A stretch of 64,000 bases of DNA. Source: Ardenticatenaceae bacterium (GTDB lineage Bacteria; Chloroflexota; Anaerolineae; Promineifilales; Promineifilaceae). A program made the position numbers and the translations under genes. Below are positions 49,163 to 57,105 of the stretch, piece by piece (position 1 is the first letter of the stretch; the number at the start of each line of letters is the position of its first letter). Under the pieces are notes generated by a model. The model made no database searches. It was not told the origin of the DNA and saw only the letters and a list, made by a program, of their open reading frames with translations. The stretch is taken from NCBI GenBank assembly GCA_030065875.1, contig JASJCR010000010.1:1-64000 (forward strand), in the 5' to 3' direction.

Positions 49163-52075
49163 ATGACCACAGCCCACGGTTTCACCCTAATCACCGAGGA
49201 AAAAGTTGACGAAATAAACAGCATTACCCGCCTGTACAAACATGAAAAAAGCGGAGCGGAGCTGCTGTCAATCATCAATGATGACGAAAATAAAACGTTT
49301 GGCATCACCTTTCGGACGCCGGTCACCAGCTCCAGCGGAGTTCCCCACATTATGGAGCACGCTGTCCTGGGTGGATCGCGCAAATTTCCGGTCAAAGAAC
49401 CTTTTATTGAATTGGTAAAAGGCTCCCTAAACACATTTTTGAACGCCTTCACCTACCCGGATATGACCTGTTATCCGGTTGCCAGTACCAATTTGCAAGA
49501 TTTTTACAACCTGGTAGACGTCTATCTCGACGCCGTTTTTTACCCGTTAATCACCCGGCACCATTTGGATCAGGAAGGGTGGCATTATGAACTTGAACAA
49601 CCCGATCAGCCCTTAACCTACAAAGGGATCGTCTTTAACGAAATGAAAGGGGCGTACTCCTCTCCAGATGGCATTCTCTTTAAATACAGCCGGGAATCAC
49701 TTTTCTCATCCGATCATCCGTATGGGGTTGATTCCGGTGGCGATCCGGCCGTCATTCCCGACCTGACGTATGAGGAGTTTAAGCGGTTTCACGACGTTTA
49801 TTATCATCCCTCAAACGCCAGAATTTACTTTTATGGAGATGATAATCCGGAAGAGCGATTGATCATGCTCGATCGCTACCTAAGTGATTTTGATAACCGG
49901 CCGGTGCCCAGCGAAGTGCCTCTTTTCCCTCTTCGAGACAAATTCCAGCGTCACACCATCCCCTATGCGGTTGACGAGGCGGGAGAAGAAGATCCCAAAT
50001 ATTACCTAACCTTAAATTGGCTCCTGCCGGAAATCACAGATCGACAAACGGCATTGGGCCTGTCAATCCTCTCTCATATTTTATCCGGCACGGCCGGGTC
50101 GCCTCTGCAACGAACCCTGATTGAATCGGAATTAGGTGAAGACACAATCGGGGGCGGATTCTCGACCTACATGCGGCAGCCGATGTTTATGTCCGGCATG
50201 AAAGGGGTCGAAAAAGATAACTTGGACAAAGTCGAGCAGCTTATCCTCGATACCCTGGCGCAGCTGGCCAATGAAGGAATCGACCCGGCCGCAGTTGAAG
50301 CATCCGTCAATACCGTTGAGTTCAGCCTGCGAGAAGCGAATACCGGGAGCTTTCCTCGCGGTCTGGTTTATATGCTCAACGCCCTGAGCTTCTGGCTGCA
50401 CGAAGGCAACCCGCTTGACGGTTTGCGCTATGAAGAACCGCTGGCCGCAATCAAAGAGGCCGTGGCCGCTGACAGCTACTTTGAATCCCTTATCAAAACA
50501 TTTTTGCTCGACAATCAGCACCGCACGGCGGTGACCCTGGAACCGGACGCCCAGCTCAATCAGCGCAAGCTGGAGGATGAAGCAGCCCGCCTGGCCGAAA
50601 TCAAGGCCGGGCTCACTGACGAGGAACTTGAATCAATCATCGCCAATACGGCCGAGTTAAATGTGCGGCAGGAAACCCCTGATGATCCGGCCGATTTGGC
50701 CAAGCTGCCTTCTCTAACGCTGGATGATCTGGACAAAGAGGCAAAAGAACTGCCGATCGCCATCGAAAATGAGCACGGGCTGGAAATCATCCATCACGAT
50801 TTATTTACCAACGGCATCGTTTATTTTCGTCTGGGGTTTGACTTAAAGGTGCTGCCGCAGGATTTGCTGCCATTTCTCCCTTTGTTTAGCTATGCTTTAA
50901 CCGATATAGGAACCGAAACCGAAGATTATGTTAAATTAACCCAGCGCATCGGTCGCTCTACCGGAGGGATTAATGCCTCTCGGGTTGTGACCGATAAATT
51001 TAAGACCAGGGAGGCCCTGAGTTATTTGACGATGCGTGGAAAAGCCACTCTGGAGCAGGCACCGGAAATGCTGGCCATCATGCGGGATATCCTGCTAACC
51101 GTTAAGCTTGATAATCAGTCCCGTTTCCGCCAAATGGTGCTGGAAGAAAAAGCGGGAGAAGAAGCGCGCCTCATCCCCAGTGGCCATGGAATCGTTCTCG
51201 GCCGTTTACGGGGAATGTTTACCGAGGCCGGGTGGATCAATCAGCAAATGGGCGGGATCGATTATCTTTTCTTCCTACGCCGCCTGGTTGACGAAGTTGA
51301 AAATAGCTGGCCAACTGTCCTGAAAAAATTAGAAACGATCCGCAAACTGCTGGTGAATCGGCAAAATATGTACGTGGATACCACCCTCGACCAGGAAAAT
51401 TACCGGACATTCCGGCCGCAAATCGATGGGTTTCTCAATCAACTACCCTCGTTTAAACCGGAAAAAACCACCTGGCAATTTGCCTTTCAACCCCAAAATG
51501 AAGGATTGACGATGCCGGCTCAGGTCAACTACGTGGCCAAGGGCATTGACCTGAAGGCCCAAGGGTTTGAAACACACGGCTCGATCAACGTCATCAGCAA
51601 TATGATTCAGACCGGCTACTTGTGGGAACAGGTGCGCATGAAGGGCGGGGCTTATGGCGGCTTTATGTCCTACAGCAGCCACTCTGGCCTGCTGGCATTT
51701 TGCTCTTATCGAGATCCCAATCTGCTAGAAACTTTGAGTGTGTACGATCAGGCGGCCGCCGTCCTCAAAAATACGACGTGGACACAGGAAGCGATCACCA
51801 AAGCGATTATTGGCGTCATCGGCAATATGGATGGGTACCAGCTGCCCGAAGCCAAAGGGAAAACCGCCTTGATGCGTCATTTACACGGCATTACCACCGC
51901 CGACCGTCAAAAAACCAGAAATGAAGTGTTGGGGACCGGTCCGGAAGATTTTTATCGCTTTGTCGATGTTGCCCAAACCGTGCGTGATGAGGGCACCGTC
52001 GTTGTCCTTGGGGCACCGGACCGTGTTCAGCAGGCGGCGGAAACTGTTAAAATGACCCTGACCAAGGTCAAATAG
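49163..52075 (+). CDS. M16C insulinase-family protease (PreP-like)
   Basis: 970 residues, the length of presequence protease. The inverted zinc motif is His62-Ile-Met-Glu65-His66, with the further Glu in FNEMKGAYSS (Glu160) as third ligand. Two halves with a helical linker (around 470-540) enclose a peptide chamber. PreP and its bacterial relatives degrade free peptides of up to about 65 residues. GAAGGAGACC precedes the ATG. It probably cooperates in peptide turnover with the M42 enzyme upstream. Confidence 0.93.
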   Translation: MTTAHGFTLITEEKVDEINSITRLYKHEKSGAELLSIINDDENKTFGITFRTPVTSSSGVPHIMEHAVLGGSRKFPVKEPFIELVKGSLNTFLNAFTYPDMTCYPVASTNLQDFYNLVDVYLDAVFYPLITRHHLDQEGWHYELEQPDQPLTYKGIVFNEMKGAYSSPDGILFKYSRESLFSSDHPYGVDSGGDPAVIPDLTYEEFKRFHDVYYHPSNARIYFYGDDNPEERLIMLDRYLSDFDNRPVPSEVPLFPLRDKFQRHTIPYAVDEAGEEDPKYYLTLNWLLPEITDRQTALGLSILSHILSGTAGSPLQRTLIESELGEDTIGGGFSTYMRQPMFMSGMKGVEKDNLDKVEQLILDTLAQLANEGIDPAAVEASVNTVEFSLREANTGSFPRGLVYMLNALSFWLHEGNPLDGLRYEEPLAAIKEAVAADSYFESLIKTFLLDNQHRTAVTLEPDAQLNQRKLEDEAARLAEIKAGLTDEELESIIANTAELNVRQETPDDPADLAKLPSLTLDDLDKEAKELPIAIENEHGLEIIHHDLFTNGIVYFRLGFDLKVLPQDLLPFLPLFSYALTDIGTETEDYVKLTQRIGRSTGGINASRVVTDKFKTREALSYLTMRGKATLEQAPEMLAIMRDILLTVKLDNQSRFRQMVLEEKAGEEARLIPSGHGIVLGRLRGMFTEAGWINQQMGGIDYLFFLRRLVDEVENSWPTVLKKLETIRKLLVNRQNMYVDTTLDQENYRTFRPQIDGFLNQLPSFKPEKTTWQFAFQPQNEGLTMPAQVNYVAKGIDLKAQGFETHGSINVISNMIQTGYLWEQVRMKGGAYGGFMSYSSHSGLLAFCSYRDPNLLETLSVYDQAAAVLKNTTWTQEAITKAIIGVIGNMDGYQLPEAKGKTALMRHLHGITTADRQKTRNEVLGTGPEDFYRFVDVAQTVRDEGTVVVLGAPDRVQQAAETVKMTLTKVK

Positions 52076-52101
52076 CTGGTTTTTTTATCGTGATCCACTT
52101 C

Positions 52102-52236
52102 AAGTAGTTTACAAAAAATGTTACAAGAAAAATCGTCCGCAGATTACGCAGATTTTCGCAGATTACAGTGAAAATCTGCGGCCATCTGCGTAATCTGTGG
52201 ATACCTTATTTCAGAAAACAATTTGTAACTTACCTA
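52102..52236 (+). repeat. R2 dispersed repeat, copy 4
   Basis: 135 bases, AAGTAGTTTACAAAAAATG to CAATTTGTAACTTACCTA, with the core GCAGATTACGCAGATTTTCG and AATCTGCGGCCATCTGCG. Its inverted ends match copies 1 and 2. It ends 16 bases before the next start codon. Confidence 0.85.
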
Positions 52237-52252
52237 AAAAGGAAAACCCTAT

Positions 52253-52525
52253 ATGAATACAATTCATGCAGCGGCGGGTTCTGATGAAGTTCAGCTGGTC
52301 AAAAATGAGCAGCTTGAAGTATCCGGCCAAGCTGAGTCCTATACGGTTGAATTTCCTTATGGGAAGGCGGTTTGGAACCGCCCCACGGCCGTTGTTGTGG
52401 CTCAAAATGGACAGTCATTCTCTTATCCAATTGTTGATGTTACCCGTATATTTCAGCTAGCCATATGGGTCATAGCGGCGGCGGCCGTTTTGATCATTTG
52501 GCGTTCGGGGCAAAAGGAAAAATGA
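52253..52525 (+). CDS. Small membrane protein paired with the GerW-like gene
   Basis: 90 residues: a soluble head of 65 residues (HAAAGSDEVQLVKNEQLEVSG, then TAVVVAQNGQSFSYPIVDVTR) and one C-terminal membrane helix (AIWVIAAAAVLIIWRSG). The phrase PIVDVT before the helix is also found before the helix of the next protein, so the two are probably diverged relatives or partners. Its stop overlaps the next start (ATGA). AAAGGAAAACCC is the ribosome-binding region. Function unknown. Confidence 0.7.
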   Translation: MNTIHAAAGSDEVQLVKNEQLEVSGQAESYTVEFPYGKAVWNRPTAVVVAQNGQSFSYPIVDVTRIFQLAIWVIAAAAVLIIWRSGQKEK

Positions 52526-52923
52526 GTGAAAAAATGGAAAATGGTTCCCAAATTTACGGTGCACGCGAAGCACATCAATTTTTAGATCACCTGGGGCAGA
52601 CAGGACGGGCCAAATCGGTTTTTACAGCCAGGGTAGAAGCCAATGGCTACACAATTATTCAGGCTGCGGAAGTTGGCTTGTCCGGCGGTGTGGGGTTTGG
52701 AGGAAGTGTCTCCTCCACTGATGAGCACAGCGAAGGAGGCGGTGGCGGTGGCGGCGGTTATGCGTTCGGCCGGCCGGTGGCCTCTGTCATTATCGGTCCG
52801 GATGGGGTTCGTGTTGAACCAATTGTAGACGTCACCAAACTCGGTCTGACTTTGTTCTCGGCTGCGGCGGCCGTTTTGTTGACGTTAATCCGCATCAGGG
52901 GAAAAGTTAAAATGGCCAGATAA
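52522..52923 (+). CDS. GerW/YtfJ-like protein with C-terminal membrane helix
   Basis: The track begins at 52465. The ATG at 52522, in a four-base ATGA overlap with the preceding gene, is the better start (MSEKMENGSQIYG, 133 residues). Residues 30-110 show the GerW/Spore_YtfJ pattern: VEANGYTIIQAAEVGLSGGVGFGGS, a long glycine run (EGGGGGGGGYAFG), and PVASVIIGPDGVRVEPIVDVTK. A membrane helix (LTLFSAAAAVLLTLIRI) ends the protein. In Bacillus GerW is needed for spore germination, and no sporulation context exists here. Its end overlaps the facing transporter gene by 17 bases. Confidence 0.75.
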   Translation: MSEKMENGSQIYGAREAHQFLDHLGQTGRAKSVFTARVEANGYTIIQAAEVGLSGGVGFGGSVSSTDEHSEGGGGGGGGYAFGRPVASVIIGPDGVRVEPIVDVTKLGLTLFSAAAAVLLTLIRIRGKVKMAR

Positions 52924-54676
52924 GGGGCAAAATCGTTAAGGCTAAAATCAGGACAAGCAGGTTGAGCAGTGCTCCTACCCGCACGTAGTCCATAAAGCGG
53001 TAATTTCCTGGACCCATAATGATCACATTTACCTGATGGCCAACCGGGGTCATAAACGAGGTCGAGGCCGCTAGCACGACACCCATTACCAGTGATCTGG
53101 GGTCGATCCCCTGAGATTGAGCGATGGCGATGGCAATGGGAACCATCAGCACGGTTGTGGCCGCATTGGAGATAAAGCTGGTTAACAGGGAGGTCAAAAT
53201 AAACAACCCCGCCAGAACCGCCAGCGGCCCATAAGCACCCAGAACGTCAACCGCTCGCTGGGCTAAATATGCGGCCGTGCCGGTATTTTCCATAGCCATT
53301 CCCAGAGGGAGCAAACCGGCGATCAGAAAAACCGCCTGCCAATCAATTGATCGGTACGCATCCTCCATCGAAATCGACTTTGACAGGACCATGGCAATCG
53401 CCCCAACCAGCATGCCGGTGGCCGTGTCAATTAATCCCATGGTGATCGCCAGCAGCGTGACCCCCAAAATACCCAACACAACCGGAATCTTTTCTGTTTT
53501 CTTGAGCTCCAAAGGGGATGTATCTAAAACCAAAAAATTGGGATTTTCATGCAGGACCTCAATGCGATCGAGCGGTCCTTCAACCATCACATCATCCCCG
53601 ATCTGCAGAGGAATGTCACCTAAATGAGTGGTATGCACATCGCCATCGTGCTGGATCGACACCACGGACAATCCATATCGATTGCGAAAATTCATGTCTT
53701 TTAAGGTTTGCCCTTCCCGCCGCGAGTGGGGGGCCAGTGTAATTTCGGCCAGCGTTAACTCTTTTGGATCGGTTTCCGCCCGCTCCCACCCGCGAAAAAT
53801 CCTCAGCTTTTCATTCTTGCCGGCCTCCACAATTTTTTCCGGCTCCCCTTCCAATAAAAGGACGTCACCAACGCGAAGGCGGTAATCGCTTTGAGGGTCA
53901 ATTTCTTGCCCCATATGCCGAATTTGAATGACCTGCAGGTGGTATTTTTGTTCAATTTCGCTTTCAGGAATCGTTTGACCTAATATCGGGGCCCGCTCGC
54001 GAACCCGCACTTCAGTCACAATTTGATCTGCGGTTTGACCTTTTATCGGCGATCCGGAATAGCGCTCCGGCAGCAGACGGTTGCCCAGATAGGTCATATA
54101 CAAAACCCCAACGACTAGAGATGAGAAACCCAAGGGGAAGAAATCAAAAAAGCCAAACGGTTCAATTCCGGCCGAACGAGCGAGAATTTCTGTGGCCAAT
54201 ATATTTGGAGGGGTGCCAATTAAGGTCATATTTCCCCCCAAAAGGGCGGCAAATGCCATCGGCATCAGCATCTTTGAAGGTGCAAGCTCAATTTGTTTGC
54301 TGATGGCCACCACGGCCGGCATCAAGATCGCCACCGCACCGATATTGTTCATGAAGGCCGACATCCCCCCGACAACCAGCATGACGACCAGCTGCAGCCG
54401 CAAGACATCGCGGCCGGTTACCTTCAATATTTGATCCCCCAGCAAATCGGCCACGCCGCTGCGCAATAAGGCACCGCTGATGATAAAAACCGCCCAAACT
54501 GTTACTACTGCAGGGCTAGCAAACCCGGCAAAAGCTTCGGCCGGGGTCAGCAAACCGGTTAATACAATCGTCACCAGCACAATCAGGGCTATGATATCAG
54601 CCCTCAACCGGTCTATCACAAATAAAACAACAGCTACAACTAGCGTGCCCAGCACGAGCCATTGTTCATGGGACAT
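52907..54676 (-). CDS. SLC13/DASS-family transporter with RCK_C domains
   Basis: 589 residues with about eleven membrane segments in two halves. Signature stretches are SAFMNNIGAVAILMPAVVA, GGNMTLIGTPPNILA (both substrate- and sodium-binding in SLC13 proteins) and, in the second half, SFISNAATTVLMVPIAIAIA and STSFMTPVGHQVNVIIMGPG. Two TrkA-C domains (about 210-370; PESEIEQKYHLQVIQI, RNRYGLSVVSIQHDG) lie between. Relatives carry sulfate, dicarboxylates or other anions. Substrate unknown. Alone on this strand. Confidence 0.9.
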   Translation of the reverse strand: MSHEQWLVLGTLVVAVVLFVIDRLRADIIALIVLVTIVLTGLLTPAEAFAGFASPAVVTVWAVFIISGALLRSGVADLLGDQILKVTGRDVLRLQLVVMLVVGGMSAFMNNIGAVAILMPAVVAISKQIELAPSKMLMPMAFAALLGGNMTLIGTPPNILATEILARSAGIEPFGFFDFFPLGFSSLVVGVLYMTYLGNRLLPERYSGSPIKGQTADQIVTEVRVRERAPILGQTIPESEIEQKYHLQVIQIRHMGQEIDPQSDYRLRVGDVLLLEGEPEKIVEAGKNEKLRIFRGWERAETDPKELTLAEITLAPHSRREGQTLKDMNFRNRYGLSVVSIQHDGDVHTTHLGDIPLQIGDDVMVEGPLDRIEVLHENPNFLVLDTSPLELKKTEKIPVVLGILGVTLLAITMGLIDTATGMLVGAIAMVLSKSISMEDAYRSIDWQAVFLIAGLLPLGMAMENTGTAAYLAQRAVDVLGAYGPLAVLAGLFILTSLLTSFISNAATTVLMVPIAIAIAQSQGIDPRSLVMGVVLAASTSFMTPVGHQVNVIIMGPGNYRFMDYVRVGALLNLLVLILALTILPLIWPF

Positions 54677-54866
54677 ACCAATTTCTCCTTCAACGACGCA
54701 ACTATTGATATCATACCAGCCTTTTGCCGAGTCACAATGGTGATGACAATGATTACGGTGTTGAAAAGCGGACAGCCAGCCATTTTGTTTGCGTTATTTA
54801 GCTTGTCAAATTATTAAAGAATGTAATATAACAATGACTCTGGGAAAGGTACATGGAAAAGTTTAT

Positions 54867-56186
54867 ATGAGCAAACAAAAAGAAAAAAAACCGCATTTAA
54901 CCAGAGAGACCCGAAACGAAATTTATGAAGAAGCTCCAGTCTTAATAAAGTGGATTTGGGATATTCTGGGCGGTAATAAACCTCATAAACGCTATCCAAA
55001 ACCCACTCAAACCGCTTCGAGGCTCGATGTTTTATTTGCGATTCGGTTTATCTGTCTACATGAACCCAGTGAGCAAGTGCTGCAAAAGTTATATCGCCAC
55101 GTCACCTCATTCAATTTTAATTCAATGATGATCGTCCATCATCTTCAATATTCAGACCAGCATTTGCAAAAATTAGAGAAAAATCTCCAGCACGCGATCG
55201 TTCCCAAAAATCCAATCATTATCGGGAAGGCATATAAGCTGTTTCTCAAAAGAACGGCAACTTTAATAGAGTATTGCATCGAATTTATTCGCATCATTTT
55301 CCTTCCGCCAACTTATTCGGATTTTGTGACCCGGTTTCTCAAAAGCAAGGAATATGAGTTATTACAGGAAAAAGAAAATCAACCTCACCTTGTCCAAACT
55401 AAAAAATTTAGGATTTTTATTCGACCCAATGATTATTTCGCGGGGGCACACCTGGCTGAACATGGCGTGTATGAAATTAAAGTAACGAGTTACATTGAAA
55501 AATTGATAAAAGAGGGAGATTTTGTAATTGATATCGGAGCCAACATTGGTTATCACACCATGAATTTTGCTCGTCTGGTTCAATCACGCGGCCGTGTCTT
55601 TGCTTTTGAACCAAATCCTCATAATTTGGAGTTAATCGAGCTCAGCAAAGCGGAAAATGGGTTTACCAATATCAAGCTATTCCCGTATGCGGTCGGGAAT
55701 GAAGAAACCGTCCTGGATCTGGTCATCGAAGGGTGGCAATCAAATGCTCATTTATTCAATCAGACCGATCTTAACAGCCGATCAATCACCCGAATACCGG
55801 TAAAGGTCACAAAAATCGATAAGGCGTTACAAGGCGTAGAAAAGTTAGATTTTGTAAAAATGGATGCGGAAGGGGCCGAGCTAATGATTCTTAATGGGAT
55901 GAAGGAGACTCTAAAACGTCACCGGCCGGTAATCATATTTGAATTTTTTCCAGACTACATTGAAAAAACCTCGCAAGGAAACCCTACCCATTTGCTTGAT
56001 GGGCTTATCAGCCTGGGATATGAACTGCGAATGCTTCTCGACCAAGGTCTAAGTCAATCTGCGCACACAACCAATGAAATCATGCATTATTTAGAACCTG
56101 AAGAGGCGGTGTTTGTTGATATTTTAGCCGTCCCAAGTGAAGATTTGCACAAAATCAAGCCGCTGTTTGCTCTCCAAAAGACATAA
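54867..56186 (+). CDS. FkbM-family methyltransferase with long N-terminal extension
   Basis: The track starts at 54789. I prefer the ATG at 54867 (MSKQKEKKPHLTRETRN) since a GGAAAAG lies ten bases upstream, giving 439 residues. Residues 1-180 are an unrecognised basic helical domain. Residues 200-400 are the SAM-dependent FkbM fold: FVIDIGANIGYHTMNFARLV, VFAFEPNPHNLELIEL, FVKMDAEGAELMILNGM and FEFFPDY. Such enzymes O-methylate sugars or other small molecules. The base composition is more AT-rich than its neighbours, which could mean recent acquisition. Confidence 0.85.
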   Translation: MSKQKEKKPHLTRETRNEIYEEAPVLIKWIWDILGGNKPHKRYPKPTQTASRLDVLFAIRFICLHEPSEQVLQKLYRHVTSFNFNSMMIVHHLQYSDQHLQKLEKNLQHAIVPKNPIIIGKAYKLFLKRTATLIEYCIEFIRIIFLPPTYSDFVTRFLKSKEYELLQEKENQPHLVQTKKFRIFIRPNDYFAGAHLAEHGVYEIKVTSYIEKLIKEGDFVIDIGANIGYHTMNFARLVQSRGRVFAFEPNPHNLELIELSKAENGFTNIKLFPYAVGNEETVLDLVIEGWQSNAHLFNQTDLNSRSITRIPVKVTKIDKALQGVEKLDFVKMDAEGAELMILNGMKETLKRHRPVIIFEFFPDYIEKTSQGNPTHLLDGLISLGYELRMLLDQGLSQSAHTTNEIMHYLEPEEAVFVDILAVPSEDLHKIKPLFALQKT

Positions 56187-56258
56187 AACACCCAAAGAGA
56201 TCGGTTGATTCCGGTTCTTGAGCAATAGCTCATCACTCAGATCAGATAGGAGAAGTAG

Positions 56259-57101
56259 ATGGTCGTCACAGACAATATCGATCAAATTCGCCAAAAGCGT
56301 TGGCAAGACCCAACCGTTAGTTGGGGGCTGGTTCCCACAATGGGTGCTTTGCACGATGGGCACCTGGCTCTGGTCAAAAAGGCCAGAATGGAAAATGAGC
56401 GGGTTGCCGCATCGATTTTTGTCAACCCCACTCAATTTGCGGCCGGGGAAGATTTATCCACATACCCGCGCCCGTTAGAACGAGATTTGGCGATGTTAGA
56501 CGCAGCCGGGGTCGATCTGGTTTTTACCCCAACAGCGGACATCATGTATCCGGCCGGTTTTCAATCCAAAGTCGAGGTAACCAGGCTCTCTCGCTTTCTC
56601 GAAGGGGCTTCCCGACCGGCTCACTTTGCCGGCGTCACTTTAATCGTTTGCAAATTGTTCAATATTTTTCAACCGACTCGAGCTTACTTTGGTCAAAAAG
56701 ATGCCCAACAAACGGTGATTTTAAACCGCATGGTGCAGGACCTCAATCTCAACCTCGAACTGGTTATTTGCCCCACGCAGCGGGCCAGTGATGGATTGGC
56801 CTTGAGCTCCCGCAACCAATATCTCTCACCGGCCGAACGGGCAGCCGCTACCGTCCTAAATCAAGCGCTTCAAACCGCCGCTAAGCTGATCAAAGAGGGA
56901 GAAACCCGGGGGGATACTATCAGGCGAACGATGGGTGAATTAATCTCGGGTGAACCGCTGGCCCGTATTGATTATGTCAGTGCAGCTGATTTAAACACCC
57001 TCGAGGAATTGGACACGCTTAAAGGAGACGTTTTGCTGTCGCTGGCCGTCTTTTTTGGCCAAACCAGATTAATCGACAACGTGATGATGTACGATATTTA
57101 A
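56259..57101 (+). CDS. panC: Pantothenate synthetase
   Basis: 280 residues, normal length. It condenses pantoate and beta-alanine with ATP in coenzyme A synthesis. Motifs are VPTMGALHDGHLALV (nucleotide-binding HDGH), SIFVNPTQF, YFGQKDAQQ and LALSSRNQYLSP (KMSKS-equivalent). GATAGGAGAAGTAG precedes the ATG. No panB or panD is adjacent. Confidence 0.96.
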   Translation: MVVTDNIDQIRQKRWQDPTVSWGLVPTMGALHDGHLALVKKARMENERVAASIFVNPTQFAAGEDLSTYPRPLERDLAMLDAAGVDLVFTPTADIMYPAGFQSKVEVTRLSRFLEGASRPAHFAGVTLIVCKLFNIFQPTRAYFGQKDAQQTVILNRMVQDLNLNLELVICPTQRASDGLALSSRNQYLSPAERAAATVLNQALQTAAKLIKEGETRGDTIRRTMGELISGEPLARIDYVSAADLNTLEELDTLKGDVLLSLAVFFGQTRLIDNVMMYDI

Positions 57102-57105
57102 GTTT

